From the NCBI GenBank assembly GCA_028288705.1, contig JAQBNH010000008.1, positions 270,416 through 334,415 on the forward strand: a stretch of DNA of 64,000 nt, written 5' to 3'. The DNA comes from Ferruginibacter sp. GTDB taxonomy: Bacteria > Bacteroidota > Bacteroidia > Chitinophagales > Chitinophagaceae. This document shows, in pieces, positions 17,364-26,553 of this stretch. Each line of letters starts with the position of its first letter. Position 1 is the stretch's first letter. The position numbers and the translations under genes are program-made. The notes beneath the pieces are model-generated. The model ran no database searches and had not been told where the DNA came from. It saw only the letters and a program-made list of their open reading frames with translations.

Positions 17364-19247
17364 TTACAGGAACAATTGAATAACGAATAACAACAGCATA
17401 CCGATCACCATCAGCAATACGTAAGCGCCAACCTGGCCACTTTGCAACCAGCGGAGCTGGCGGCTTGAATAATTCACGCCACGCCCAACACCGTTCACTA
17501 ACCCGTCAATTCCTTTTTTCTCGACAATATTGTTAAAGAATACAGACAAAGAACGCAGTGGTTTTACAATGATGGCATCATAGATTTCATCCACATACCA
17601 TTTGTTTTCCAGTACTCTTGCAAAGCCTGTTGCTTCTCCTTTTGGCTGATAATTTTTAAACTTCATCCACGCGAATATGATCGCGATCAACACGCCCACT
17701 GTAGATAATCCCATCAGTATGTATTCCTTTGAATGACTTAATGCATGTTCGGCAGAACGTACAACAGGAGAAAGAAAAGCTGCCAGTTCATGATGCCCGC
17801 CCAATGCTTCCGGAACACCAACATAACCACCGATCACACTAAGGATCGCGAGGATGATCAGCGGAATCGTCATCGCTTTCGGACTTTCATGAAGATGATG
17901 TTCCTGCTCATGCGTACCGCGGAATGTACCGGTGAACGTGATAAAATACAAACGGAACATATAAAATGCCGTAAGCAATGCGGCGAATAAACTTATGGAA
18001 TAAATCAACGGACTATGTCCATATGCCCCTGCTAAAATTTCGTCTTTAGAGAAGAAACCGGACAAACCCGGTATCCCCGAGATCGCAAGGCACCCAATCA
18101 AAAAAGTAACACTTGTGATCTTCATGTGTTTGTGGAGCCCGCCCATTTTGCGGATGTCCTGCTCGCCGCCCATGGCATGAATTACACTACCACTGCCGAG
18201 GAACATTAAGGCTTTGAAAAATGCGTGTGTGAGTACATGAAACACAGCTGCAACATAGCTGCCTGTTCCCAATGCAATAAACATAAAGCCTAATTGCGAA
18301 ACTGTGGAATAAGCCAGTACCTTTTTAATATCGTTTTGCTGAATGGCAATAGAAGCTGCGAGTAAAGCAGTTGCCAACCCAACTATTGTTATAACGGATT
18401 GTGTAAATGGCGCCAGGGAAAACAGCGCATTACTTCTTGCGATCATGTAAATACCGGCGGTAACCATTGTTGCCGCATGGATCAGCGCACTCACCGGAGT
18501 TGGGCCTGCCATCGCATCCGGTAACCAGGTGTATAATGGAATTTGTGCACTCTTACCGGTAGCTCCCACAAATAATAACAGGGTAATTCCCGTGATATCT
18601 GTGCTTGTTAATTTAGCGAGATTGGCCGTCGCAAAAATCTGGTCGTAATCCGTGGTGCCCAATTTATTCACCAACCAGAAAACCGCCAGCAGGAAACCAA
18701 GGTCACCAATGCGGTTCATAATAAATGCCTTCTTGGCAGCGTTGGTATATTCATTATTGCGGAACCAATAACCGATCAGTAAATATGAGCAAAGACCCAC
18801 GCCTTCCCAGCCAATGAACATGATGACAAAGTTGCCACCCATCACCAACAGGAGCATGGAGAAAACGAATAAATTCAGGTAAGAAAAATATTTGGCAAAA
18901 TCTTTCGCGGGTTCGTCGTGCATGTAAGCAGTGGAATACACATGGATAAGGAAACCAACGCCGGTAATGATCAGGAGAAAAATAGCAGATAACTGATCCA
19001 ATTTAAAATCAAAACCAATATTCAATGCCCGAAGCCGGATCATGTCGAAATAATGTGTATCGAAGGCATGGCCGCCTTTTACCTGGAAAAAGACCAGCAG
19101 GCTAAGTACAAATGACGCGAAAATAACTGCGCTGCCGATGAAGCCTGATGCGCTTTTGGATAACCCATTCCTGAATGCACCATTGATGATAAAACCCAGC
19201 AGGGGCAACACGGGTATCAGCCAAACTAATTGTACAACATTATTCAT
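17364..19247 (-). CDS. nuoL: NADH-quinone oxidoreductase subunit L
   Basis: A 627-residue membrane subunit of complex I, the distal antiporter-like proton channel. Signatures include FIGWEGVGLCSYLLIGYW, the KSAQIPLYTWLPDAMAGPTPVSALIHAATMV block and IKKVLAYSTVSQLGFM. The C-terminal part carries the lateral helix that runs along the membrane arm. Length is normal for the family. It follows nuoK by 38 bp. Confidence 0.97.
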   Translation of the reverse strand: MNNVVQLVWLIPVLPLLGFIINGAFRNGLSKSASGFIGSAVIFASFVLSLLVFFQVKGGHAFDTHYFDMIRLRALNIGFDFKLDQLSAIFLLIITGVGFLIHVYSTAYMHDEPAKDFAKYFSYLNLFVFSMLLLVMGGNFVIMFIGWEGVGLCSYLLIGYWFRNNEYTNAAKKAFIMNRIGDLGFLLAVFWLVNKLGTTDYDQIFATANLAKLTSTDITGITLLLFVGATGKSAQIPLYTWLPDAMAGPTPVSALIHAATMVTAGIYMIARSNALFSLAPFTQSVITIVGLATALLAASIAIQQNDIKKVLAYSTVSQLGFMFIALGTGSYVAAVFHVLTHAFFKALMFLGSGSVIHAMGGEQDIRKMGGLHKHMKITSVTFLIGCLAISGIPGLSGFFSKDEILAGAYGHSPLIYSISLFAALLTAFYMFRLYFITFTGTFRGTHEQEHHLHESPKAMTIPLIILAILSVIGGYVGVPEALGGHHELAAFLSPVVRSAEHALSHSKEYILMGLSTVGVLIAIIFAWMKFKNYQPKGEATGFARVLENKWYVDEIYDAIIVKPLRSLSVFFNNIVEKKGIDGLVNGVGRGVNYSSRQLRWLQSGQVGAYVLLMVIGMLLLFVIQLFL

Positions 19248-19285
19248 ATCAGATGAAATGAGCAGGCATTACTGCCGGCACTTAT

Positions 19286-19618
19286 TTAATTCTTGAGCCT
19301 GTTTAAAAAATTAACGTCGATCGAGTGCGTGTTCCGATACATCATCACGATGATGGCAAGGCCAACACTTACTTCCGCTGCAGCCACGATCATAATAAAA
19401 AATACAAAGATCTGTGCGTCACTCGCGAACGTTAATGAAGCTTTTGCAGCCGTGCTTGCGGCATGCATTTTTGAGAACGCAACCAGCAACAGGTTCACCG
19501 AGTTCAGCATTAATTCGATGCACATAAAAACAATGATCGCATTGCGCCTTACGAGCACACCGATAATACCGATGGTAAACAATGTGAGCGATAACGCCAG
19601 GTATGCTTTAATATCCAT
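19286..19618 (-). CDS. nuoK: NADH-quinone oxidoreductase subunit K
   Basis: A 110-residue protein with three membrane helices. Its family signature is the two conserved membrane glutamates, one in [13 protein letters not shown] and one in [12 protein letters not shown]. It belongs to the proton-pumping membrane arm. It is separated from nuoJ by a 195-residue secreted protein gene, whereas J and K are normally adjacent and often overlap. Confidence 0.95.
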   Translation of the reverse strand: MDIKAYLALSLTLFTIGIIGVLVRRNAIIVFMCIELMLNSVNLLLVAFSKMHAASTAAKASLTFASDAQIFVFFIMIVAAAEVSVGLAIIVMMYRNTHSIDVNFLNRLKN

Positions 19619-19621
19619 AAT

Positions 19622-20209
19622 TTATAATTTCACGTACAGCCCAACTCCCATCGTGGAAGATGCCGGCGCGATGGAAAAAATATCTTTTACTTTCTTTCTT
19701 ACAACCCCATTAAAAATATCTACGGCTTTATAGGATGCAGCTTTCGTGAGGATCTTTGTCACCACGCCTGTTGCAATAGAACCTAATGCAGGATATAACA
19801 ATGCCTTCACCGTTTTGTCGTCAAACTTCTGATCAACTGTTAGTCCACGAATGGCGCTATACGTTGTTACGACTGTTCCCGCGGCACCCAGGATTTTAAA
19901 AACAACCAGTCCCGTTTTGTAAGTCTTGTACAGCTTCGTTACCTGCTCTACATTTTTCTTATTAAAAATATTACCCAGGATTTCTACACCCTTTAATTTT
20001 TCGCCCAATAACCCCACTGTATTGATCTGGTAATTACCGAGTTTAAAAATCGGGCTGAACCCTTTTTTCACAGTCAGTATTTTTGTCTTACCAAGGATGG
20101 CATCTAAATCGAACGGGATATTCTCCAGTTTGATTTGTGCCTTCGCACCTGTAGCCGATAGCAATGCTACCAGGACAATTGCAACGAAATTTTTGACTGA
20201 TCTTTTCAT
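19622..20209 (-). CDS. Secreted protein of unknown function inside the nuo operon
   Basis: I do not recognise this 195-residue protein. It begins with a clear signal peptide (MKRSVKNFVAIVLVALLSATGAKA, cleavage expected near residue 24), so it should be periplasmic or exported. The mature part is basic and has alternating hydrophobic stretches, including a Gly/Ala/Val-rich region (about 107-120, KILGAAGTVVTTYSAI) that may insert in or lie against a membrane, and a C-terminus ending in GVGLYVKL, an aromatic-containing end that could be an outer-membrane-type strand. It sits 10 bp after nuoJ and 3 bp before nuoK, so it is firmly inside the complex I operon. An assembly, anchoring or unrelated hitch-hiking role cannot be told apart. 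Confidence 0.75.
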   Translation of the reverse strand: MKRSVKNFVAIVLVALLSATGAKAQIKLENIPFDLDAILGKTKILTVKKGFSPIFKLGNYQINTVGLLGEKLKGVEILGNIFNKKNVEQVTKLYKTYKTGLVVFKILGAAGTVVTTYSAIRGLTVDQKFDDKTVKALLYPALGSIATGVVTKILTKAASYKAVDIFNGVVRKKVKDIFSIAPASSTMGVGLYVKL

Positions 20210-20219
20210 TGATTACTAT

Positions 20220-20717
20220 TTAATCTTTTTTACCAATCACCACTGCCCCGATCATCGCGCTTAAAAACAATACACTGCTTATTTCAAATGGAAGCACATA
20301 ATCTGTAAATAAGGTCTTCCCTAATTTGCTGATCAACCCGGCCTCTCCTACTTTCATCATCACCGGGTGTGCAAGGTCTATTTTCATTACCGCGGCAAGT
20401 AATACAAGTAACAATGATCCGCCGGAAATGATGCCGATCAGATGCAAGCGGTAGTTCTTCGCAGGTTCAGATTCCGAGTTTAAATTCATCAGCATCACCA
20501 CGAATAAAAACAATACCATGATCGCCCCCGCATAAACAATGATATTTACGATAGCGAGGAATTGCGCGTTGAGCAAAATATAATGCCCGGAAATAGCGAA
20601 GAACACTACGATCAGCCAGAGAATACTGTGTACTGGGCTTTTGGTTAACAGCATCATGAGTGCACTGCCCACGGCCATCACAGACAAAAGAATAAATAAA
20701 AGGGTTGTAACGCTCAT
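20220..20717 (-). CDS. nuoJ: NADH-quinone oxidoreductase subunit J
   Basis: A 165-residue protein with five predicted membrane helices. The conserved region LNAQFLAIVNIIVYAGAIMVLFLFVVMLMNL matches the NuoJ helix with the pi-bulge near the quinone-linked half channel. It belongs to the membrane arm of complex I. It starts 11 bp after nuoI. The next gene is the unknown secreted protein rather than nuoK. Confidence 0.95.
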   Translation of the reverse strand: MSVTTLLFILLSVMAVGSALMMLLTKSPVHSILWLIVVFFAISGHYILLNAQFLAIVNIIVYAGAIMVLFLFVVMLMNLNSESEPAKNYRLHLIGIISGGSLLLVLLAAVMKIDLAHPVMMKVGEAGLISKLGKTLFTDYVLPFEISSVLFLSAMIGAVVIGKKD

Positions 20718-20728
20718 GGTTATGTGTA

Positions 20729-21283
20729 CTAATTAACTGTTTGATTTTTGGCCCTGTTACCGAGTGCTTTTTTATAGGCTTCCGGATCTTCCTGCGGATG
20801 CGGAATCAGCAAATCGGTCTTATTATAAATGAATTGCTTCCGCTGATAATCGGCGGGTGTAAATGTTTCGCTGAGATAGATCGCATCTTTCGGGCAAGCT
20901 TCTTCACAAAGACCGCAAAAGATACAGCGCAGCATATTGATCTCGTATTTCGCCGCATATTTTTCCTCACGATACAAATGCTCTTCTCCTGGTGCTCTTT
21001 CCGCAGCTTCCATGGTAATGGCTTCTGCCGGGCAGGCAACGGCGCATAAGCCGCAGGCTGTGCAATTTTCACGACCTTCCTCATCACGGTTTAAAATCTG
21101 CAGGCCACGAAATACGGGACTGAAGGGACGTTTCTTTTCAGGATAGTTGATCGTAGGTTTTTTCTTGAAGATATGGCTGAAGGTGATCGCCATGCCTTTC
21201 AGGATCGCGGGGATATATAACCGCTCCCACAAACTCATCGGTTTGCGCTCTACTACTTTTACTCTGTTGGTTAATGCCTGCAT
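20729..21283 (-). CDS. nuoI: NADH-quinone oxidoreductase subunit I
   Basis: A 184-residue iron-sulphur protein with two 4Fe-4S motifs, CTACGLCAVACP and CIFCGLCEEACP, which carry clusters N6a and N6b in the connecting arm between NuoG and NuoB. The N-terminal amphipathic region contacts the membrane. An internal ATG (MSLWERLYIP) would shorten it by 15 residues. I keep the longer ATG at 21283 because its spacing from nuoH is normal. Confidence 0.95.
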   Translation of the reverse strand: MQALTNRVKVVERKPMSLWERLYIPAILKGMAITFSHIFKKKPTINYPEKKRPFSPVFRGLQILNRDEEGRENCTACGLCAVACPAEAITMEAAERAPGEEHLYREEKYAAKYEINMLRCIFCGLCEEACPKDAIYLSETFTPADYQRKQFIYNKTDLLIPHPQEDPEAYKKALGNRAKNQTVN

Positions 21284-21325
21284 TTTATAAAAAGGTTTGC
21301 AAAAATAATGGTTTAAAAGCCTGTC

Positions 21326-22384
21326 TTATTTATTAAAATATAAAATCAGTCCGCCTGTTACCAGCATATTGAACAATGCCAGCGGAATTAAAATCCTCCA
21401 TCCGAGGTGCATCAGCTGATCGTAGCGGAAACGGGGGATCGTCCAGCGCACCCACATAAACACGAAGATGAAAAATACCACTTTCGCCATCAGTGCGATG
21501 ATCCCAACCAATGCCGCGATATTTGGGGAAAGATTGGCTTCATTTACAAAAGGCATATCATAACCCCCAAAAAATAAGGTAGCCATGATCACGCTGCTGA
21601 TAAACATATTGATGTATTCGGCGAACAGATAAAATCCCAGTTTCATTGAAGAATATTCCGTGTGATAGCCGCCGATCAGTTCATTCTCTGCTTCCGGAAG
21701 GTCAAATGGTGTACGGTTACATTCTGCAAAAGAGCAGATAATAAAAATGAAAAAGCCTAGTGGTTGTTTTAACACATTCCAGCTTAATAAACCGCCCCAT
21801 CCACCTTGCTGTTGTTGCAATACCATTTCTTTAAGGCTAAGCGTTCCTGTTACCATCAATAATGCGATCAGCGAAATACCCATCGCCAGTTCGTAACTGA
21901 TGATCTGTGATGCCGCACGCAAACCACCAAGCAATGAAAATTTATTGTTACTTGCCCAGCTGCCGATCATGATACCGTACACACCCAGGCTTACTACGCC
22001 AAACACGTATAAGATCCCGATATTGATGTCAGCGATCTGTAAAGAAATATCGCGGTTAAAAAAATGTACTTTATCGCCCCATGGAATCACTGCACTCGTC
22101 ATAATGGCTGTAAGCATCGCCAGGCCCGGGCCAAGGATGAATAAAGATTTAGATGAAAAGTTTGGAATGATCTCTTCCTTGAAAAATAATTTTAATCCAT
22201 CTGCGAGTGGCTGTAATAATCCAAAAGGACCAGCACGATTTGGTCCGCGCCTGTCCTGCAGGATAGCTGCCACTTTGCGTTCAGCAAATGTTGTATACAT
22301 CGCAATTCCCAGTGAGGCCATCACCACGACAGTTATCAGGACAAATTTTTCCAGGATCATCGCCCAGTCTATTACTAAAAGCAT
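21326..22384 (-). CDS. nuoH: NADH-quinone oxidoreductase subunit H
   Basis: A 352-residue membrane protein. Diagnostic segments are AERKVAAILQDRRGPNRAGPFGLLQPLADGLKL near the N-terminus and AECNRTPFDLPEAENELIGGYHTEYSSMKL, which line the quinone-binding chamber at the joint with NuoB and NuoD. It starts 30 bp after nuoG. Confidence 0.97.
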   Translation of the reverse strand: MLLVIDWAMILEKFVLITVVVMASLGIAMYTTFAERKVAAILQDRRGPNRAGPFGLLQPLADGLKLFFKEEIIPNFSSKSLFILGPGLAMLTAIMTSAVIPWGDKVHFFNRDISLQIADINIGILYVFGVVSLGVYGIMIGSWASNNKFSLLGGLRAASQIISYELAMGISLIALLMVTGTLSLKEMVLQQQQGGWGGLLSWNVLKQPLGFFIFIICSFAECNRTPFDLPEAENELIGGYHTEYSSMKLGFYLFAEYINMFISSVIMATLFFGGYDMPFVNEANLSPNIAALVGIIALMAKVVFFIFVFMWVRWTIPRFRYDQLMHLGWRILIPLALFNMLVTGGLILYFNK

Positions 22385-22414
22385 TCTTTATATATTATGC
22401 TGCTGAATATGTTA

Positions 22415-23590
22415 TTATTTTTTCATGCCCCATTGCGTTGATTCCCCCTCGCCAGCTACATGTTCGGCGGAACGGTTAAAATCTTCGCTATGTGCCGGAC
22501 CTTCAATTTCACTTAACTGGATATTCGGGTTGTTCACTTCACTTACATTGTGAATGTTCATCATCAGTTTCGGATCACGGCCATTCATCACTTCTTTGAT
22601 CGTTTCTGCCGGCATCTCCAGCTTCTTATATTTGTTTGCACCGATCACAGAATGGCGGGCCACAAGTGTTTGTCCTTCTATTGTCCAGTCTTTCGTTTCT
22701 TTTTTATCAAAGCGGCAGGTATTGCAGATCCACCCGGGTTTACCATCAAAACTTTGTACTTCTCCCCACTGATCTTTTCTGGCCGTTACTCGAAACACTT
22801 CTTCGCCACGTAACCATAAAGTTGCCTTACCACAGCATTCGGGGTTTTCGCAATCGCGGTGTGCATCCACCGGCTTGGTGAACCATACGCGGTTTTTGAA
22901 ACGGAACGTACGATCTGTTAATGCTCCCACGGGGCAAACATCGATCATGTTTCCACTAAAGTCATTATCAACAGCGCGGGAAATATAGGTAGATATCGCA
23001 GCATGATCACCACGATCAACGATCCCGTGAACGCGTTTATTTGTAATCTGGTCTGCAACATAGGTACAACGATAACATAAAATGCAACGCGTCATATGCA
23101 ACTGGATATAAGGACCGATATCTTCTCTTTTAAAGGTACGGCGCGCAAACTGGTATCGCGTACCTTCTTTACCATGTTCGTAGCCAAGATCCTGCAGGTG
23201 GCATTCGCCGGCCTGGTCGCAAATCGGGCAATCCAGCGGATGATTGATCAGCAAAAATTCGACAACGCCGTTGCGGGCATCCGTTACTTTTTCGCTGGTA
23301 ATATTTTTTACGATCATACCATCCATTACCGTAGTGCGGCAACTAGCCACGAGCTTTGGCATCGGGCGCGGATCTGCAGTAGAACCCGCTGCAACTTCTA
23401 CGAGGCAGGTCCGGCATTTACCACCACTGCCTTCCAGCTTACTATAATAACACATGGCGGGCGGTGCCACATCACCACCGATCGAGCGCGCGGCATTCAA
23501 TATTGTTGTACCGGGCGCAACATCAATTGTGATATTGTCGATGGTGACCTTAAATGCAGCCGGTGTTTCTTTTTTGACTTCTTCTGCCAT
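22415..23590 (-). CDS. nuoG: NADH-quinone oxidoreductase subunit G (short form)
   Basis: A 391-residue iron-sulphur subunit. Visible cluster motifs: a 2Fe-2S set (CYYSKLEGSGGKCRTC, then C in ASCRTT), the HPLDCPICDQAGEC set for the His-ligated cluster, and CILCYRC with a later CPVG for a 4Fe-4S cluster. A further Cys-rich region follows (CENPECCG and CNTC). The large C-terminal molybdopterin-like domain of the 900-residue enterobacterial NuoG is missing. Short NuoG proteins are usual in Bacteroidota, so I do not regard this as truncation. I chose the ATG at 23590 because the in-frame extension to 23614 adds eight unremarkable residues. Confidence 0.94.
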   Translation of the reverse strand: MAEEVKKETPAAFKVTIDNITIDVAPGTTILNAARSIGGDVAPPAMCYYSKLEGSGGKCRTCLVEVAAGSTADPRPMPKLVASCRTTVMDGMIVKNITSEKVTDARNGVVEFLLINHPLDCPICDQAGECHLQDLGYEHGKEGTRYQFARRTFKREDIGPYIQLHMTRCILCYRCTYVADQITNKRVHGIVDRGDHAAISTYISRAVDNDFSGNMIDVCPVGALTDRTFRFKNRVWFTKPVDAHRDCENPECCGKATLWLRGEEVFRVTARKDQWGEVQSFDGKPGWICNTCRFDKKETKDWTIEGQTLVARHSVIGANKYKKLEMPAETIKEVMNGRDPKLMMNIHNVSEVNNPNIQLSEIEGPAHSEDFNRSAEHVAGEGESTQWGMKK

Positions 23591-23671
23591 ATTTAATTTC
23601 ACGCCAAGTTGCAACAGCCAAATGACGCTAAGTTTTTATAATTATTTACTACCCGATTCTTTCTTTCGGCA

Positions 23672-25021
23672 TTAAGCCGGAACATGTATCGGATCTGCAT
23701 AATGCCGCAAACCAAAATTCTCTTTGAGGCATTTTTCAGGATTCAGCACATGCCACTCAAACTCGTCGCGGAAATGACGGATCGCTGCGGCAACAGGCCA
23801 TGCGGCTGCATCACCGAGCGGGCAGATCGTATTACCTTCGATCTTGCGCTGAATATCCCAAAGCAGATCGATATCACTCATTTGTCCTTTCCCTTGTTCA
23901 ATATTCAATAATATCTTTTCCATCCAGCCCGTTCCTTCACGGCAGGGACTACACTGGCCGCAGCTTTCATGGCGATAAAATCTTGCTAATGTGTAAGTAT
24001 GGCGAACAACGCATTGGTCTTCGTCCAGCACGATAAAACCGCCGGAGCCCATCATACTCCCTGTTGCAAAACCACCATCGCTTAAACTTTCATAATTCAT
24101 CAAACGCTTCTCACCTTTAGCAGTTGTGAGCAACAGATTCGCCGGTAAGATCGGCACAGAAGATCCGCCCGGAATACAGGCTTTTAATTTTTTCCCGTTT
24201 GGAATACCACCGCAATATTCATCACTGTAAATAAATTCTTCTACAGAGATCGTCATATCAATTTCGTAAATGCCGGGCTTATTGATGTTTCCACAGGCAC
24301 TGATCAGTTTTGTTCCTGTTGATTTGCCTACACCAATCGCTGCATATGCTTCTGCTCCTTCATTCATGATCGGCACGATGGCCGCTAATGTTTCCACATT
24401 ATTTACAACGGTCGGACAGTCATACAATCCTTTGATAGCGGGGAACGGCGGCTTAATGCGTGGATTACCCCGTTTGCCTTCCAGTGATTCGATCAAAGCT
24501 GTTTCTTCACCACAGATATAAGCTCCGGCGCCACGCTGTACATACATCTCACAATCAAAACCACTACCCTGAATATTCTTGCCGAGCCAGCCATTTTGTT
24601 TGGCTTCTGCAATGGCTTCTTCTAAGATATCTGTGATCCAGTCATACTCACCACGGATATAAATGTAACTGGTATTGCTACCTAACGCGAACGACGAAAC
24701 GATCATTCCTTCGATAAGTAAATGCGGAATGAATTCCATGAGGTAACGGTCTTTGAATGTTCCCGGTTCACTCTCATCTGCATTACAAACCAGGTAACGC
24801 GCAACGCCTTCCGGTTTTGCAAGAAAACTCCATTTCATTCCTGTAGGAAAACCGGCACCGCCTCTTCCGCGCAGCCCGCTCTTCTTCACTTCTTCCACGA
24901 TATCTGCCGGCTGCATCTTCAAAGCTTTTTCCACGCTACGGTAACCGCCCTCGCGGCGATAAACATCGTAATGACGGATGCCTTCAACATGTGCCTTATC
25001 TAATAATAATTTTTTTGCCAT
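23672..25021 (-). CDS. nuoF: NADH-quinone oxidoreductase subunit F
   Basis: A 449-residue flavoprotein that oxidises NADH. The FMN/NADH-binding region is marked by GLRGRGGAGFPTGMKWSF near residue 50 and the GAGAYICGEETALIESLEG loop. The N3 4Fe-4S cluster motif ESCGQCSPCREGT and a later cysteine in NTICPLGDAA lie at the C-terminal end. It pairs with NuoE. In this operon nuoE and nuoF are separated by two non-complex I genes; nuoF begins 28 bp after the VOC-family gene. Confidence 0.97.
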   Translation of the reverse strand: MAKKLLLDKAHVEGIRHYDVYRREGGYRSVEKALKMQPADIVEEVKKSGLRGRGGAGFPTGMKWSFLAKPEGVARYLVCNADESEPGTFKDRYLMEFIPHLLIEGMIVSSFALGSNTSYIYIRGEYDWITDILEEAIAEAKQNGWLGKNIQGSGFDCEMYVQRGAGAYICGEETALIESLEGKRGNPRIKPPFPAIKGLYDCPTVVNNVETLAAIVPIMNEGAEAYAAIGVGKSTGTKLISACGNINKPGIYEIDMTISVEEFIYSDEYCGGIPNGKKLKACIPGGSSVPILPANLLLTTAKGEKRLMNYESLSDGGFATGSMMGSGGFIVLDEDQCVVRHTYTLARFYRHESCGQCSPCREGTGWMEKILLNIEQGKGQMSDIDLLWDIQRKIEGNTICPLGDAAAWPVAAAIRHFRDEFEWHVLNPEKCLKENFGLRHYADPIHVPA

Positions 25022-25049
25022 CGTATCAATTCAAAAATTAAAACCGGTT

Positions 25050-25472
25050 TTATGGATGCGCTTTAGGTTCTTTGTCATAGTTAAACATCCAGTTAAAGCC
25101 AAACTGATCGGTGAGCATCCCAAAGCGCGCACCCCAAAATGTGTCCTGCAATTCCATCGTAATCACGGCACCTTCTGCCAATGCCTTAAACGTTCTGTCG
25201 ATCGATTCCTGGTCTGTAAAATTTAAAGACATACTCAGGTTTGATCCTGGTTTCGGTGCCTGCCCCTGCATACTGTCTGAGACCATTAACGTCAGCTCAC
25301 CCGCTTTAAAGGTAGCATGCATGATATGATCTTTTATCTCCGGCGCAGTTTCCATCGGTGATTCACCAAATGTTTGTTTGAAGAGTACAGTACCGTTTAA
25401 AGCATTGCTGTAAAAATCAAGCGCTGCAGCTGCATTGCCGGCGAAAGTGAGATAGGGAATGATTGCTTCCAT
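25050..25472 (-). CDS. VOC-family (PhnB/YjdN-like) protein
   Basis: A 140-residue protein of the glyoxalase/bleomycin-resistance/dioxygenase superfamily. It is closest to the PhnB/YjdN subgroup: MEAIIPYLTFAGNAAAALDFY at the N-terminus, a HATFKAG segment and the terminal WGARFGMLTDQFGFNWMFNY. Members often have no assigned substrate, and metal-ligand residues are only partly kept. It lies 5 bp after an NlpE-like gene and 28 bp before nuoF inside the nuo operon. A link to respiration is unproven; it may simply share expression. Confidence 0.85.
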   Translation of the reverse strand: MEAIIPYLTFAGNAAAALDFYSNALNGTVLFKQTFGESPMETAPEIKDHIMHATFKAGELTLMVSDSMQGQAPKPGSNLSMSLNFTDQESIDRTFKALAEGAVITMELQDTFWGARFGMLTDQFGFNWMFNYDKEPKAHP

Positions 25473-25477
25473 GTTTG

Positions 25478-26011
25478 CTATTTTTTTACCAGGACATAAT
25501 TTGTTGCTGTTGCGTCGTTCATCGTTTTCCCATCCGCACTCAACATCGTCAATTTATTTTCTCCGGCTTTATATTGAATAGTTCTGCCTGCGGATTTTTC
25601 TTCCTGCAGGGTTAAATTATTGCCGGCTATTTTCCAGGAACCGGTTGTTTGATTCGTATGTAACTCTTTTCCGCCTTCATACATTTCACGCAGGCTGAAT
25701 TTTTTATTTTTCTTGAGTTCCAGAATAACTTTTATCCCGGAGCAATCTGCACAGGGTAAACTGCCCGTGTACAAGCCTTCCACATCCAATGAATTTTCCG
25801 CAGTATGCAACGTATCAGCAAAAGGTACGGTGTCCATTAAGGTCGTTGCGTCAGAAGCCGGCGACTGATCTTTAGGATGCGTGTCGGCAGACGCGCTGTT
25901 AATACTGGTCGAACTATCCACAGATGAACGAACGGTTGTTGTTTGTTTATCATCTGCGCAGCTCACCAATAAGCCCGTTGCAATTACCAGGAAGATGACC
26001 GTGTTTTTCAT
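25478..26011 (-). CDS. NlpE-like copper homeostasis/adhesion lipoprotein
   Basis: A 177-residue lipoprotein. The signal ends in lipobox GLLVSC (C near residue 18) and is followed by ADDK, acidic residues of the sort linked to surface export of Bacteroidota lipoproteins. A Ser/Thr/Asp-rich linker leads to an NlpE N-terminal domain with GLYTGSLPCADCSGIKV, including the family's CxxC pair. In Escherichia coli NlpE senses surfaces and envelope or copper stress. The start at 26011 is two bases past the nuoE stop (TGATCATG); the longer frame to 26044 would overlap nuoE and hide the signal peptide. It sits inside the nuo operon. Confidence 0.85.
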   Translation of the reverse strand: MKNTVIFLVIATGLLVSCADDKQTTTVRSSVDSSTSINSASADTHPKDQSPASDATTLMDTVPFADTLHTAENSLDVEGLYTGSLPCADCSGIKVILELKKNKKFSLREMYEGGKELHTNQTTGSWKIAGNNLTLQEEKSAGRTIQYKAGENKLTMLSADGKTMNDATATNYVLVKK

Positions 26012-26013
26012 GA

Positions 26014-26514
26014 TCAGTTTTTTGCAATTTCTTTTTGCCTGCATTCTGCAATGATCGCATCTACTTTTTCTTTTGTGAGATGTTCGCGGTAAGTTTTACC
26101 ATATTGCATCATCGGCGCATATCCACAGGCACCCAAACATTCCACCGTTTTTAAAGTGAACATTCCGTCAGCGGTTGTTTCACCAACGTTGATATTTAAT
26201 GTCTGCCTGATATAATCGATGATGTCGTCACTGCCATTCAACATGCAAGGCCCTGTCTGGCAGACTTCAAATAAATGTTTGCCAACGGGTTTTAAATTAT
26301 ACATGCTGTAAAAACTCGCGACCTCATACACTTCAATCGGTTCGATGCTGAGCAGTCCTGCTACATAATCCATCACGGGCACATCCAGCCAGCCATTAAA
26401 TTGTTCCTGGGCCAAATGCAACACGGGTAACAAAGCACTCTTCTGCCTGCCCTGCGGGTAACGCGCAATGATCTCATTTACCCGCGAAAGATTTTTATCA
26501 TTAAACTGTATCAT
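26014..26514 (-). CDS. nuoE: NADH-quinone oxidoreductase subunit E
   Basis: A 166-residue thioredoxin-fold protein carrying the 2Fe-2S cluster N1a. The ligands are visible as CQTGPC and, later, CLGAC. It forms the NADH-oxidising module with NuoF. The gene follows nuoD by 39 bp and is followed by the NlpE-like gene at 2 bp. Confidence 0.96.
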   Translation of the reverse strand: MIQFNDKNLSRVNEIIARYPQGRQKSALLPVLHLAQEQFNGWLDVPVMDYVAGLLSIEPIEVYEVASFYSMYNLKPVGKHLFEVCQTGPCMLNGSDDIIDYIRQTLNINVGETTADGMFTLKTVECLGACGYAPMMQYGKTYREHLTKEKVDAIIAECRQKEIAKN

Positions 26515-26553
26515 TAGAAAAATCGATTCAAATTGTAAAACCCAGTACCATAA

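Noticed and set aside
22415..23590. nuoG as a truncated pseudogene
   Set aside because: All three cluster motif sets are intact, and a short NuoG without the molybdopterin domain is the usual form in Bacteroidota.
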